64,000 bases of DNA, taken from Mesorhizobium australicum WSM2073. GTDB taxonomy: Bacteria; Pseudomonadota; Alphaproteobacteria; Rhizobiales; Rhizobiaceae. Position numbers and translations under genes: made by a program. Of this stretch, positions 17,655-26,374 are shown piece after piece. Under the pieces are notes generated by a model. The model saw only the letters and a list, made by a program, of their open reading frames with translations, searched no databases and was not told where the DNA came from. Position 1 is the stretch's first letter. Each line of letters begins with the position of its first letter. The stretch spans positions 248,001-312,000 of the forward strand of contig NC_019973.1 in assembly GCF_000230995.2 (NCBI RefSeq), given 5' to 3'.

Positions 17655-17690
17655 AATGGAGCCGGGGATGAAAATCCCCGACTTTCCATT
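17655..17690 (+). other. Intercistronic stem-loop after the precursor gene
   Basis: AATGG pairs with CCATT at the base and GGGGAT pairs with ATCCCC around a GAAA tetraloop. There is no U-run after it, so it is not a standard terminator. Its place between the precursor and B1 genes suggests mRNA processing or 3'-end protection that keeps precursor mRNA in excess. That role is inference. Confidence 0.6.
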
Positions 17691-17735
17691 GAACCTGATG
17701 ACGCGTAGACCGTGTGTTGCAAACGAGGTTTTAGG

Positions 17736-18035
17736 ATGAACTGGAACCCATCCGAGCACGATTGCGTAAAGGCCACCAAGGACGCCGTTGCTTGCGAATT
17801 CGGCGATGGCCTCGCGCTTCTCAACCTGAAGTCCAATATCTATTACAGCCTCAACGGTGTCGGCGCCTTCATCTGGGAATTGATCCAGGAACCCAAGCCG
17901 ATCGCGGACATCCGCAGCGCCGTCCTCGCTCGCTACAATGTCGACGCCGAACGCTGCAAGGCCGACGTCGACGCATTGCTGAAAGGCCTGGCGGAAAACG
18001 GGCTTGCGAGGCTTGAGCATGAGGCACTCGTCTAG
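17736..18035 (+). CDS. PqqD-like lasso leader-recognition protein (B1)
   Basis: 99 residues from MNWNPSEHDCVKATKDAVAC; GAGG lies about nine bases upstream. The PqqD/RRE fold is visible in FGDGLALLNLKSNIYYSLNG then VGAFIWELIQEPKPIADI, followed by the helix pair ending CKADVDALLKGLAENGLARL. B1 binds the YxxPxL leader motif and delivers the precursor to the B2 protease. It overlaps B2 by 17 bases, so the two are translationally linked. The length is normal for a stand-alone RRE protein. A start at 17712 adds eight residues without a better ribosome site. Confidence 0.92.
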   Translation: MNWNPSEHDCVKATKDAVACEFGDGLALLNLKSNIYYSLNGVGAFIWELIQEPKPIADIRSAVLARYNVDAERCKADVDALLKGLAENGLARLEHEALV

Positions 18036-18537
18036 GCAGGCGTCGCAGAAGGCCATGGCTGTGCGGCAAAGACCTGTGACGCAGAGAAATCCCCGGCCGA
18101 TGAAGCAGCGGCCTGGCAGGCGCAGCCTGGCCAGGATCTTGTCCTTGAGCGGCTCGGAAGCGCTTTTCCTGTGCCGCTGCCTGCTGGTGGTCACGACCGT
18201 CCGGCTCGGGCTGACATTGTTCTCCTACAACCGGGTGCGTGGGATGGTGACGCGGCTCAACGCGCACCAGTGTGCCAGCATGAGCGAGTTGCGGCTCGTC
18301 GCCTGGGGGGTTGCCGCCGCAGCACGGTTCGTTCCGGGCGCCACCTGCCTGACCCAGGCGCTGTCGGGCCAATACCTCCTCGCGCGCCAGGGCAATGCGT
18401 CGAACATCCGCATCGGCATCGAGCGCGGCACGGGCGAGCAATTGAAGGCGCATGCCTGGCTGGTCAGCGATGACCACATCGTGCTTGGCGGATCCGTCGA
18501 TGGTTTCGCCCACCTGATCGACCACGGCAGCCGATGA
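18019..18537 (+). CDS. Lasso peptide maturation protease (B2, transglutaminase-like)
   Basis: 172 residues from MRHSSRQASQKAMAVRQR, start inside the end of B1. The catalytic Cys is C110 in FVPGATCLTQALSGQYLLAR and the His is H145 in LKAHAWLVSDD, with the following VLGG region carrying the usual third residue area. B2 cleaves the leader, here predicted between Gln26 and Gly27 of the precursor. The N-terminal 40 residues are unusually basic (RQRPVTQRNPRPMKQRPGRR), longer than in many B2 proteins. A later start at Met13 or Met28 is possible. It overlaps the cyclase gene by four bases (ATGA). Confidence 0.92.
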   Translation: MRHSSRQASQKAMAVRQRPVTQRNPRPMKQRPGRRSLARILSLSGSEALFLCRCLLVVTTVRLGLTLFSYNRVRGMVTRLNAHQCASMSELRLVAWGVAAAARFVPGATCLTQALSGQYLLARQGNASNIRIGIERGTGEQLKAHAWLVSDDHIVLGGSVDGFAHLIDHGSR

Positions 18538-20456
18538 GCGGCGTAGCCGGAATCCTGCTGCGACAAGGCCCCGCGCCGGCTGAAGCGGCGAGCGACATCC
18601 AGCAGATGCTGGCGCGCATACGCCATCGTGGTCCCGACGGAACCTCGTGGTGGCAGGACAGCGGCGTCGCGCTTGGCCATGCCTGGCTCAACACCACCGA
18701 CGAAGCCGGCCCCGGCCCGCTGACCATGGCCGGCGGCAAGCTGGCCATCACCGCCGATTGCCGGCTCGATAACCGCGACGAGCTGCTCGCAAGGCTCGGC
18801 ATCAGGGACAACTCGGTCGCCGATGCGGCGTTGCTGATGCGGGCCTATCTGCGCTGGGGTGAAACGTGCCCCGTGCATCTGCAAGGCGACTTCGCCTTTG
18901 CCATCTGGGATGCCGAGCGGCAGCTTTTGTTTTGCGCGCGAGACCATTTCGGGGTCAAGCCTTTCTACTACCACGCAGCGGAACGCCGCTTTGCCTTTGC
19001 CTCCGAGATCGGGCCAATGCTCGGCCTCGACGGGGTCGGTGCGCGCCTCAGCGAGCACCGGATTTCGGGGTTCCTGGCCGGGCTGCCCGATGACCCGCAG
19101 TCCACGCCCTACAGCGACATCTTCGCCCTGCCGGCGCGTCACAGCCTCACCGTCACCGCGCAACGTCTGGTGCTGCGCCGGTACTGGCAGATCGAACCAT
19201 CGCAGCGAGCACCGCGGCCTGATGCCGCGGAGGAATTCGCCCATCTGTTCGCGCAATCGGTCCGCAACCGCATGCGAGGAAGTCCGTCGATCGGCGCGAT
19301 GCTGAGCGGCGGCCTCGATTCATCCTCGATCACCTGCGTGGCGGGAGTGCAAAATGCGGCCGAGCGCAAGCCGAGGCTACCGACCTTCTCGCTCGTGTTC
19401 GAAAAGGGTTCCTCGATGGACGAGCGCCCGTTCATCGATGCCGTGCTCGATCAGCAGAAGGCCGATCCGACGTTCATCCCAGTCGGCAATTATGCACCCT
19501 TCGCTGAATTCGAACGGGTGCTGGAGGAACAGGAAGGCACGTTCCTGGCGCCGGGCCTGACGCTGACCCGCGGTATCTACCGGACGGCCGGCGCCAAGGG
19601 CATCAAAGTGCTCCTCGACGGCCATGGCGGCGACGAAGTTGTTTCACAGGGGCATGGCCATCTGCACGAGCTTGCCAATGGCGGCAGGTGGCTGGATCTT
19701 TGGCGCGAGGTCCGCAGCGCCTCCAACACCTATGGCGACAGCACGCTCGGCCTCTATTTCCAGTTCCTGACCATCTACGGGCCGGCCTGGCGCATCGCCA
19801 GGCTGAGACAGCTGGGGAACCGAGCCCTGAACAGGATGCGCAGGCCTGCCCGATCGAAGCGTGGCCGCAGCTGGCGCGACCTGATCAATCCGGACCTTGC
19901 CAGGCGAACCGAGCTCATCGACCGGTTCCATCGGGCTGGCTACATGCCGCCCGGCGTCCAAGCCAGCGACGCGCTCAGCCACCGCTGGATCCTGTCCAAC
20001 GGCTATGTTCCGCACTCTTTCGAAGTTTTGGACAAGGCCGCCGCCAATTTCGGCGTCGAGCCGCGGTATCCCTTCTGGGACAAGCCGCTGGTGGAATTCT
20101 GCCTGGGGCTGCCGGGCGAGGAGAAGCTCCGTCATGGGTTTGGCCGCTACGTGCTGCGCCGCGCCATGGAAGGCATCCTGCCGGCGGCGGTACAGTGGCG
20201 GCGCGACAAGATCGATTTCACCGCCAATCTGGTCAACGGCATGGTGCGCAACCATCGCGACCTGCTGGAGCAGTTGCTGGTCGGCGATGCGGGTCGCATC
20301 GCACCCTATGTCAACCTGCCGGAAGTAAACGCCGCCTATGCGCGGCTGCTGCGCCAGCCGGACCAGGCGGCACCGCTCGATGTCCAGTATGTCTGGCGCT
20401 CGGCGTCGCTGTCGCTGTGGCTGCGGCAGGTCCAGCATGGCGGGAGCCCCGCATGA
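18534..20456 (+). CDS. Lasso peptide macrolactam synthetase (C, asparagine-synthetase-like)
   Basis: 640 residues. The N-terminal glutaminase-like domain starts MSGVAGILL, so the catalytic Cys2 of true asparagine synthetases is replaced by Ser and ammonia release is not expected. The ATP-pyrophosphatase loop LSGGLDSSS (258-266) is intact, and LLDGHGGDEVVSQGHGH and YPFWDKPLVEFCLGLP match the synthetase domain. The enzyme adenylates the ring Asp (predicted core Asp9) and joins it to the freed N-terminal Gly. Stop and the next start overlap (ATGA). The context of B1/B2/K/D makes the lasso role secure; ordinary asparagine synthesis is unlikely. Confidence 0.94.
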   Translation: MSGVAGILLRQGPAPAEAASDIQQMLARIRHRGPDGTSWWQDSGVALGHAWLNTTDEAGPGPLTMAGGKLAITADCRLDNRDELLARLGIRDNSVADAALLMRAYLRWGETCPVHLQGDFAFAIWDAERQLLFCARDHFGVKPFYYHAAERRFAFASEIGPMLGLDGVGARLSEHRISGFLAGLPDDPQSTPYSDIFALPARHSLTVTAQRLVLRRYWQIEPSQRAPRPDAAEEFAHLFAQSVRNRMRGSPSIGAMLSGGLDSSSITCVAGVQNAAERKPRLPTFSLVFEKGSSMDERPFIDAVLDQQKADPTFIPVGNYAPFAEFERVLEEQEGTFLAPGLTLTRGIYRTAGAKGIKVLLDGHGGDEVVSQGHGHLHELANGGRWLDLWREVRSASNTYGDSTLGLYFQFLTIYGPAWRIARLRQLGNRALNRMRRPARSKRGRSWRDLINPDLARRTELIDRFHRAGYMPPGVQASDALSHRWILSNGYVPHSFEVLDKAAANFGVEPRYPFWDKPLVEFCLGLPGEEKLRHGFGRYVLRRAMEGILPAAVQWRRDKIDFTANLVNGMVRNHRDLLEQLLVGDAGRIAPYVNLPEVNAAYARLLRQPDQAAPLDVQYVWRSASLSLWLRQVQHGGSPA

Positions 20457-21430
20457 TGTCTCGCCATGAGCCGTTCGCCGGCGATCTCGACCGTCTTCCC
20501 AACCGCGACAGGACAGCGGGAGAACGAAGTTACTACCGCGCCTACGGCCTGCTCATCGCGTCCGACGTGTGGCTGCCCGAACTGGAGCCGGCGGACCCGG
20601 CAACGGCCGACATCGAGATCGTCATCGGCCCGATCGATATGCCCAAGCCTTCGGCGAAGGCAGCGACCGTCTTCCGTTTCGAGCCTGGCCGGCAGTATCT
20701 GGCCTGGGAGGCCGTCGGCGCATTCCTGATCAGCGACGCCCGCCGCATCGATGTCCAGCCGGCGCCCGGCGTCGACGACGCCTTGCTTGCCTTCCCGTTG
20801 CTGGGGCCGGTGCTGGCGCTGCTGCTGCACCAGCGCGGCCTGCTGGTGCTGCATGCCAGCGCCATCGCGGTGGCCGGCAGGGGCGCCATCTTCATGGGCG
20901 ACAAGGGCGCCGGCAAGTCGACGACGGCAAGCGCGCTGATCCGGGCCGGACACGACCTGCTCACCGACGACGTCGTGGCGCTCGATCTCACCAACCCGGA
21001 CGAACCGATGATCGTTCCGGGATTTCCGCAGATCAAGCTTGCCGCCGATGCCGCGGCGGCGATCTCGCTTGGGCAAGCGCAAGTGCGACCGCAAGTGCAT
21101 CCGGCAATCGAGAAGATGCAGCATCGCCTGCACGGCGCCTTCTCCGGCAACAAGGTGCCGGCGGCCAGGATTTACATCCTCGAGCGCGGCGAAAGGGCCA
21201 GGGTCACCCTCCTGCCTCAAATCGCCGCCTTGCCAGCCATCATCAAATTCTCCTACGTGACGCGGTTTGGCCGCGCGGCGCTCTCCGGCGATTTCGCGGC
21301 GATGCATCTTCGCCATTGTTCAGCGATCGCTAACCATGTCGGCGTGTGCCGGCTGGACGTTCCGACGGGCATCGACAGGATCGGCGAGGCTGTGGCGCTG
21401 ATCGAAAAGGAATTGGCTGGCGATGCCTAG
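20453..21430 (+). CDS. HPr-kinase-like lasso peptide kinase (K)
   Basis: 325 residues, start overlapping the cyclase stop. The fold is that of HPr kinase/phosphorylase. LLVLHASAIAV (130-140) precedes the Walker A GDKGAGKST (149-157), and HDLLTDDVVALDL (167-179) supplies the paired Asp of the Walker B region. Members in paeninodin-type clusters phosphorylate the side-chain hydroxyl of the precursor's C-terminal Ser. The precursor here ends in Ser, so the same reaction is predicted. Regulation of HPr is unlikely because the gene is buried in the lasso operon and overlaps the exporter gene by eight bases. Confidence 0.85.
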   Translation: MMSRHEPFAGDLDRLPNRDRTAGERSYYRAYGLLIASDVWLPELEPADPATADIEIVIGPIDMPKPSAKAATVFRFEPGRQYLAWEAVGAFLISDARRIDVQPAPGVDDALLAFPLLGPVLALLLHQRGLLVLHASAIAVAGRGAIFMGDKGAGKSTTASALIRAGHDLLTDDVVALDLTNPDEPMIVPGFPQIKLAADAAAAISLGQAQVRPQVHPAIEKMQHRLHGAFSGNKVPAARIYILERGERARVTLLPQIAALPAIIKFSYVTRFGRAALSGDFAAMHLRHCSAIANHVGVCRLDVPTGIDRIGEAVALIEKELAGDA

Positions 21431-23267
21431 GTCATCGGTCTTCAGCCTGTCGCTGTTTCGCGATGTCGCGGCATTCGGCGCCGTCATTGCCCGGATCGGC
21501 GGACGACGAACCTGGACGGCGCTGCTGTTCCTGATCCTCGGCAGCCTGACGGAAGGCGTTTCCATCCTGCTGCTGGTGCCGCTGCTGCACCTGGTCGGCC
21601 GTGCCGACCAGGATTTCGCGGTAAGGCTGCCCAATATCGAGTTTGTGCGCTGGCTGGTGCCCGGCGGAACGCTGCAGCTGACGACGGTGCTTTGCGCGCT
21701 GGTCGGGCTTGTTGCCGTGCAAGCAGCCTTCAACCGCTTCAAGTCGGTATACATGGCAAGGCTGCTCTTCGATTTCATCAACCGCTTGCGCATGAACCTG
21801 TTCGAGAGCATCGGCAAGGCGCGCTGGGGCGTGTTCACGCGCATGCGCGGCTCCGATCTCGACCATGCCCTGACCGGCGACATAGACCGCGTCCAGGGGG
21901 CGGCTTTTGCCCTGCTGATGCTGGTGCAGATCGCCGTGCTGCTGGCGGGCTATCTGGTGATTTCCATGTTCATCTCGCCGGTCATGACGGCGTTTGCCGT
22001 CGTCATCGGCATTGTCATGTTCATAGCGCTGCAGCCATTTCGCTCGCGAGCCACCGCCTTCGGCCGGATCCTGACGACCAATCGCCAGGACCAGTACCGC
22101 ACGGTCTCGGAATTTCTCGGCGGCATCAAGGTGGCCAAGAGCCTGAACGTCGAGGCCAGCTATTTCGCGCAGCTGCAGGTCACGCTCGAAAAGATGAAGG
22201 CCGACAATATCGCCTATGTCCGCAACTCTTCGATCGGCACCGCCGTGTTCCAGGTGGCGAGCGTCGTGGGCTTGAGCGTCTTCATCTATGTGGCGTTGGT
22301 CAGCTTCCACCTGTCGCTGGCCGAGATCGTCGTGCTGCTCCTGGTCTTCATGCGCATCGCGCCGCGCTTCATGGACATGCAGACGCAGGCCCAGCAGGTG
22401 CTGATCAACCTGCCCGCCTATACGGCAATGCGCAACCTGCAGGCGCGTTTCGACGCCGAACGGGAGCCTGGCCACGTCGAATCCACGGATGCCCGCAAGC
22501 TGACCCTCGATACGGGGCTGAACATTCGCGACGTCTCCTTTGTCTATGACGACGGCGCCGGCAAGGCAGTGGTGAGCGACATCACCTTCGGCCTTCCGGC
22601 CGGCAAGGTCACGGCGCTCATCGGCCCGTCCGGGTCAGGCAAGAGCACGATCGCCGACATGCTGCTCGGGCTGCTCGAGCCGACCACCGGCAAGATCCTC
22701 GTCGACGGCGTCGAGCTCGATGCCGGCAATCGCCGCCGCTGGCGCGATCAGGTGGCCTATGTGCCGCAGGACGTGTTCCTGCTGCATGATACGATCGCGG
22801 CGAACCTGCGCCTTGCCGCGCCCCAGGCCAGCGAGGACGACTTGTGGAAGGCACTCCGCGCCGCTCACGCCGGCGATTTCGTAGACCGACTGGACCTGAG
22901 GCTGAATACCGTGGTCGGCGACCGCGGCGTGCGCCTCTCGGGTGGCGAGCGCCAGCGCATCGCGCTGGCACGCGCGTTGCTGCGCAAGCCGTCACTGCTC
23001 ATCCTGGACGAGGCGACAAGCGCGCTCGACTGGCAGAACCAGTCGCTTATCGCCCGGTCGATCGACGGCCTGCGCGGCGCAATGACGATCCTGACCATCG
23101 CGCACCGGCCGTCGATGATCGCCTTCGCCGACTGGGTGGTGGCGATGGAGGATGGTCGTGTGGTGGAGGTCGGGCAATATCAGCGGTTGAAGGCGAAGCC
23201 GGGGAGCCGGTTGTCCCGGATGCTGTCGGGAGAACAGTCGGAAACCGAACCCGCCGATGTGGCCTGA
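21423..23267 (+). CDS. Lasso peptide ABC exporter (D)
   Basis: 614 residues, a fused membrane/ATPase half-transporter. The first 330 residues carry about six membrane helices. The ATPase domain has Walker A IGPSGSGKST, the signature RLSGGERQRIALARALL, Walker B LLILDEATSALDW and the H-loop TIAHRPSM. It should export the mature peptide and give self-immunity. It overlaps the kinase gene and is the last gene of the run; it converges on exoX with a 22-base gap. No TonB receptor or isopeptidase gene, often seen with proteobacterial lasso peptides, follows. Confidence 0.92.
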   Translation: MPRSSVFSLSLFRDVAAFGAVIARIGGRRTWTALLFLILGSLTEGVSILLLVPLLHLVGRADQDFAVRLPNIEFVRWLVPGGTLQLTTVLCALVGLVAVQAAFNRFKSVYMARLLFDFINRLRMNLFESIGKARWGVFTRMRGSDLDHALTGDIDRVQGAAFALLMLVQIAVLLAGYLVISMFISPVMTAFAVVIGIVMFIALQPFRSRATAFGRILTTNRQDQYRTVSEFLGGIKVAKSLNVEASYFAQLQVTLEKMKADNIAYVRNSSIGTAVFQVASVVGLSVFIYVALVSFHLSLAEIVVLLLVFMRIAPRFMDMQTQAQQVLINLPAYTAMRNLQARFDAEREPGHVESTDARKLTLDTGLNIRDVSFVYDDGAGKAVVSDITFGLPAGKVTALIGPSGSGKSTIADMLLGLLEPTTGKILVDGVELDAGNRRRWRDQVAYVPQDVFLLHDTIAANLRLAAPQASEDDLWKALRAAHAGDFVDRLDLRLNTVVGDRGVRLSGGERQRIALARALLRKPSLLILDEATSALDWQNQSLIARSIDGLRGAMTILTIAHRPSMIAFADWVVAMEDGRVVEVGQYQRLKAKPGSRLSRMLSGEQSETEPADVA

Positions 23268-23289
23268 GGACGATGATGTCCCCGTGGAT

Positions 23290-23565
23290 CTAATGCAGCC
23301 CCCGCCGGACGCTGCCCAGCTTCTCGCCCTCGGGCACTTCGGTGGAGTTCTGCTTTCTCTCGGCTTCGCGCAGCCTGTCGGCCGGCGTTGGCGCGCTCCT
23401 GGCGATCATGGCATAGACGACCGCGAAATAACCGGCCTGGATGACCACCGCGCAGATGATGACACGCAGCAGTGTCGTGCCAAGCGAAGCTCCACCCAGC
23501 CAGGACCAGGCGACGACGATCGCGAGCGCGAACAGCATCCCAACGATGAATTTTGGAAGCGACAT
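23290..23565 (-). CDS. exoX: ExoX-like exopolysaccharide production repressor
   Basis: 91 residues from MSLPKFIVGMLFALAIVVAW; a GTG at 23613 would add 16 residues. Two membrane helices are clear: residues about 5-22 and 30-52 (LLRVIICAVVIQAGYFAVVY). A charged cytoplasmic tail with ADRLREAERKQN follows. This is the ExoX/SyrA-type small membrane protein that lowers EPS synthesis, thought to act on ExoY after transcription. As in Sinorhizobium, it is divergent from exoY across a long regulatory region. The start was chosen to match the usual short N-terminus; the ribosome site is weak for both starts. Confidence 0.8.
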   Translation of the reverse strand: MSLPKFIVGMLFALAIVVAWSWLGGASLGTTLLRVIICAVVIQAGYFAVVYAMIARSAPTPADRLREAERKQNSTEVPEGEKLGSVRRGLH

Positions 23566-24164
23566 ACCCAACAGCCCATAAACCGGCTCGGGTATATCCA
23601 ACGATAGCCCCACCCGAGCGCCGTCCCTTGTGATGCGGGCTTGTTAAACCACCCGCTCTCGACCGGTTGCTTCCGGCCTTTCAACCTGTCGCCACCGTGA
23701 CAGGTATAATTTGCAATTCTATTAAGGCGAGCAGAAGGCGGCAAGGGCAACCGCACATATTTTTGATTGCGCTTACGCGTTCGATTCTGCCATGCTGCAA
23801 CGCACCCGGCCGCATTTCACTCAACCTGCAGCCATTGCAGATCTGGAGTACACCCCATAATATTAGATGGTATTTTAGGTGAATAGTCCAGAATATAGCA
23901 TCGTCAGTAAGGACTCGTATGCTCTGGATCCCGACACTGGGAACGCGCCGCCCACAAAACGCCCTAAAAACGCCCGGATTTTTTTATGCTTGCCCATTTA
24001 TTGTCACAAATGTGCTAAACATTTCGAAATTTGTGCAGCGCGAGCTTATTATTTAGTCAATTCATGACGCGACTATTTCAGCGGCGTGGGAAATTGTGTG
24101 TTGCGCTGCAGCATTTTTTTGGTATCGTGCGGTAAACCATTCGTTCAACGCATGGAGTTTCCGT
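23566..24164. promoter_or_regulatory. exoX-exoY divergent regulatory region
   Basis: About 600 bases, clearly AT-richer than the surroundings from 23,700 to 24,160. It contains a perfect inverted repeat AAATGT-GCTAA-ACATTT (24008-24024) nested in a wider CACAAAT/ATTTGTG pair (24005-24035). A weak operator-like half copy lies at 23791-23807 (CATGCTGCAACGCACCC) and full copy E lies near exoY. No gene is convincing; short readings at 23667-23882 and 23879-24067 lack coding character. Confidence 0.6.
24097..24113. promoter_or_regulatory. EPS operator-like palindrome, copy E (exoY)
   Basis: Sequence GTGTTGCGCTGCAGCAT followed by a T-run. It keeps TGTTGC-N3-GCARCA and ends 51 bases before the exoY ATG, the same spacing as the lasso precursor (52) and exoL (49). 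That shared spacing supports a common promoter-proximal operator. Confidence 0.6.
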
Positions 24165-24842
24165 ATGAGGGATATTGCCAAGTCGGCCACGGCGGGGTTT
24201 TCGCAGGCCGACACCGACTTTCCGCCGCCGATCGGCGGCCTCATCAAGCGGAGTTTCGACATCGTCGGTTCGCTGGCTGGACTGATCGCGCTCAGCCCGC
24301 TGTTCATCATGATAGCGCTGCTCGTCAAATTCTCCGATGGCGGATCGGTTTTCTATGGTCACCGCCGAATCGGGCGCGGCGGACGGCTCTTCTCCTGCCT
24401 CAAGTTCCGCACCATGGTTCCGGACGGCGACAAGGTGCTGGCAGCCTATCTCGCGACCAATCCAGAGGCCAATGCGGAATGGATAGCGACCCGCAAGCTG
24501 AAGAACGATCCACGCGTCACCCGCGTCGGAACGGTGCTGCGCAAGCTGAGCCTCGATGAATTGCCGCAGATCATCAACATCCTCCAGGGCGACATGAGCC
24601 TTGTCGGGCCTCGCCCGGTGGTCCGGGACGAACTGGAAATCTATGGCAGCGCGGCTGTCTATTATCTGAAGTCCCGGCCCGGCCTGACTGGCCTGTGGCA
24701 GGTCAGCGGCCGCAACGACGTTTCCTATGACAGCCGCGTCGCGTTCGACCGCCACTATGTCGAGAACTGGTCGCTGTTCGAGGACGTTCGCATCATCATC
24801 AGAACAGTGCCGGCCGTCTGGATGTCGCGCGGCTCTTACTGA
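24165..24842 (+). CDS. exoY: Undecaprenyl-phosphate galactose phosphotransferase ExoY
   Basis: 225 residues, the usual ExoY length, from [20 protein letters not shown] with GGAG seven bases upstream. One membrane helix ([20 protein letters not shown]) is followed by the bacterial sugar transferase domain: [53 protein letters not shown], then [15 protein letters not shown]. It starts EPS synthesis by moving galactose-1-phosphate from UDP-galactose to the lipid carrier at the inner membrane. exoF follows 73 bases later, as in Sinorhizobium exoYFQ. ExoX upstream is its expected inhibitor. Confidence 0.94.
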   Translation: MRDIAKSATAGFSQADTDFPPPIGGLIKRSFDIVGSLAGLIALSPLFIMIALLVKFSDGGSVFYGHRRIGRGGRLFSCLKFRTMVPDGDKVLAAYLATNPEANAEWIATRKLKNDPRVTRVGTVLRKLSLDELPQIINILQGDMSLVGPRPVVRDELEIYGSAAVYYLKSRPGLTGLWQVSGRNDVSYDSRVAFDRHYVENWSLFEDVRIIIRTVPAVWMSRGSY

Positions 24843-24915
24843 TCGGCCGGCAGGATCAAGGCATCCGGCGGCAAGCTCATCGGGCGATGGGGCTAAAACG
24901 GATCGGAACGCTCAG

Positions 24916-26184
24916 TTGAAGATAGACATTTTCGAAGCCTTTGGCAGCGGCCCGTTTTCCGGCCGCTCGCGGCTCGTGGCGACCTGCCTTGCGATGTCGC
25001 TTGCTTTTCCCCAGATGGCCGCCGCCGACGATTACCGTCTGGGCTCCCAGGACAAGCTCACCATCCGCATCGCGGAATGGCAGACCGTCGAAAGCACGTT
25101 CCGCGACTGGTCGTCGGTCAATGGCCAATATACGATCGGCCCGGCAGGCACGCTGTCGGTGCCTTTCGTCGGCGAGTTGCCGGCGGCCGGCAAGACTACG
25201 GCGGAGGTCGCCGCGGCGATCGGCGAGGCGCTGCAGCACAAGCTCGCTTTATCGGACAAGCCTGAAGCCTCGGTCGAAATGGCACAGTTCCGCCCCTTCT
25301 ACATTTCGGGCGAGGTGCAGAATCCCGGGCAATTTCCCTTTGTGCCCGATCTTACGGTGCTGAAAGCGATCAGCGTCGCCGGAGGCATCAGGCGCAACGC
25401 CGACTACGGTCCCCAGCTCGGCAAGGACCTGGTCACCGCCAAGGGCAATTTCGATATCTCCGACGACCAGCGCGTTCGGCTGATCGTCAAGCGCGCCCGC
25501 ATCGACGCCGATATGGCCGGCAAGACGAGTTTTGAGGCACCCAAGGAGGTCGAAGGCGATCCGCGGCTGCCGACCATCGTCGCCGACGAGATGACAATCC
25601 TTACCGCCGACCAGAAGGCGCTGAAGCTCAAGCTCGAGGCGCTCGACGATCTCAAGGGTGTGCTGCAGGCCGAAATCGAATCGCTGCAGAAGAAGATCGT
25701 CAACCAGCAGAAGCAGGTCGACCTGGCCCAGCAACAGCTGGCCAGCATCGGTCCGCTGGCCCAGAAGGGACTGGTGGCCAATGCCAGGCTTCTGGATTCG
25801 CAGCAGTCCGTTACCGACCTGCAGGGCAAGATCCTGGACTACGAGACAGCCATCCTGACCGCCAAGCAGGCGATCAGCAAGGCCACGCAGGACGCCATCG
25901 ACGCCCAGAACACCTTGAGTTCGAGCCTCGCCGCCGATCGCCAGCAGACCGAAGCCGACCTGAACGAGGCCGCGCTGAAGGTGAATATGCAAAAAGGCCT
26001 GATAGCCCAGGCCACGGATCCGGCAACGACGGCCGCCATCACCAACGACCAGCAACCTACCTTGCTCTATTCGCTGGTGCGCAATGTCGACGGCAAGACC
26101 AGCGAAATCGCCGCCAAGGAAGACACACCGGTACTGCCTGGCGATGTGATCAAGATCAAGCTGGCGCCGCTAGCCAGCCAGTAG
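24916..26184 (+). CDS. exoF: Outer-membrane polysaccharide export protein ExoF
   Basis: About 422 residues if it starts at TTG 24916 (LKIDIFEAFGSGPFSG), matching the usual ExoF length; no strong ribosome site is present. A signal peptide ends near MAAADDYRLGSQDKLTIRI. The Poly_export domain (YRLGSQDKLTIRIAEWQTVE) and a SLBB-like segment (FYISGEVQNPGQFPFVPDLT) are followed by a long coiled coil (residues about 230-370, rich in LKLKLEALDDLKGVLQAEIE and QQKQVDLAQQQLASI). It forms part of the periplasm/outer-membrane export channel working with ExoP. It is likely co-transcribed with exoY and ends before a strong terminator. Confidence 0.9.
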   Translation: MKIDIFEAFGSGPFSGRSRLVATCLAMSLAFPQMAAADDYRLGSQDKLTIRIAEWQTVESTFRDWSSVNGQYTIGPAGTLSVPFVGELPAAGKTTAEVAAAIGEALQHKLALSDKPEASVEMAQFRPFYISGEVQNPGQFPFVPDLTVLKAISVAGGIRRNADYGPQLGKDLVTAKGNFDISDDQRVRLIVKRARIDADMAGKTSFEAPKEVEGDPRLPTIVADEMTILTADQKALKLKLEALDDLKGVLQAEIESLQKKIVNQQKQVDLAQQQLASIGPLAQKGLVANARLLDSQQSVTDLQGKILDYETAILTAKQAISKATQDAIDAQNTLSSSLAADRQQTEADLNEAALKVNMQKGLIAQATDPATTAAITNDQQPTLLYSLVRNVDGKTSEIAAKEDTPVLPGDVIKIKLAPLASQ

Positions 26185-26240
26185 AGACGCGGAAGGTCGC
26201 GCGGCCCGCCGCGTTCGATCCATAGCGCAAGGGCCTTGAG

Positions 26241-26271
26241 CCTCCGCCAAGCCTGCTTGGCGGAGGTTTTT
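26241..26271 (+). terminator. Rho-independent terminator of exoYF
   Basis: A perfect 11-bp stem, CCTCCGCCAAG against CTTGGCGGAGG, encloses the loop CCTG and is followed by TTTTT. It lies 57 bases after the exoF stop and just before the convergent exoQ gene. Confidence 0.9.
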
Positions 26272-26374
26272 GCTGATATATTTTCAGCACCGGAAAACCA
26301 GAATGGCTGTTGACGCAATCCCGAACGGAACCGCTACGCGGTTTTCCCGCGATGGCTTTAGCGGACTCTCATCA

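Noticed and set aside
17614..17655. Possible 10-codon reading after GGAGGA between lasso precursor and B1
   Set aside because: Ribosome site is too close to the ATG and there is no leader motif; not a second precursor.
24003..24045. Additional operator copy near TTTGTGCAGCGCGAGC
   Set aside because: Only half the motif matches; does not keep both arms of the TGTTGC-N3-GCAACA type.
23614..24067. Small readings in the exoX-exoY gap (23667-23882 and 23879-24067)
   Set aside because: AT-rich regulatory DNA, no coding bias or ribosome site.
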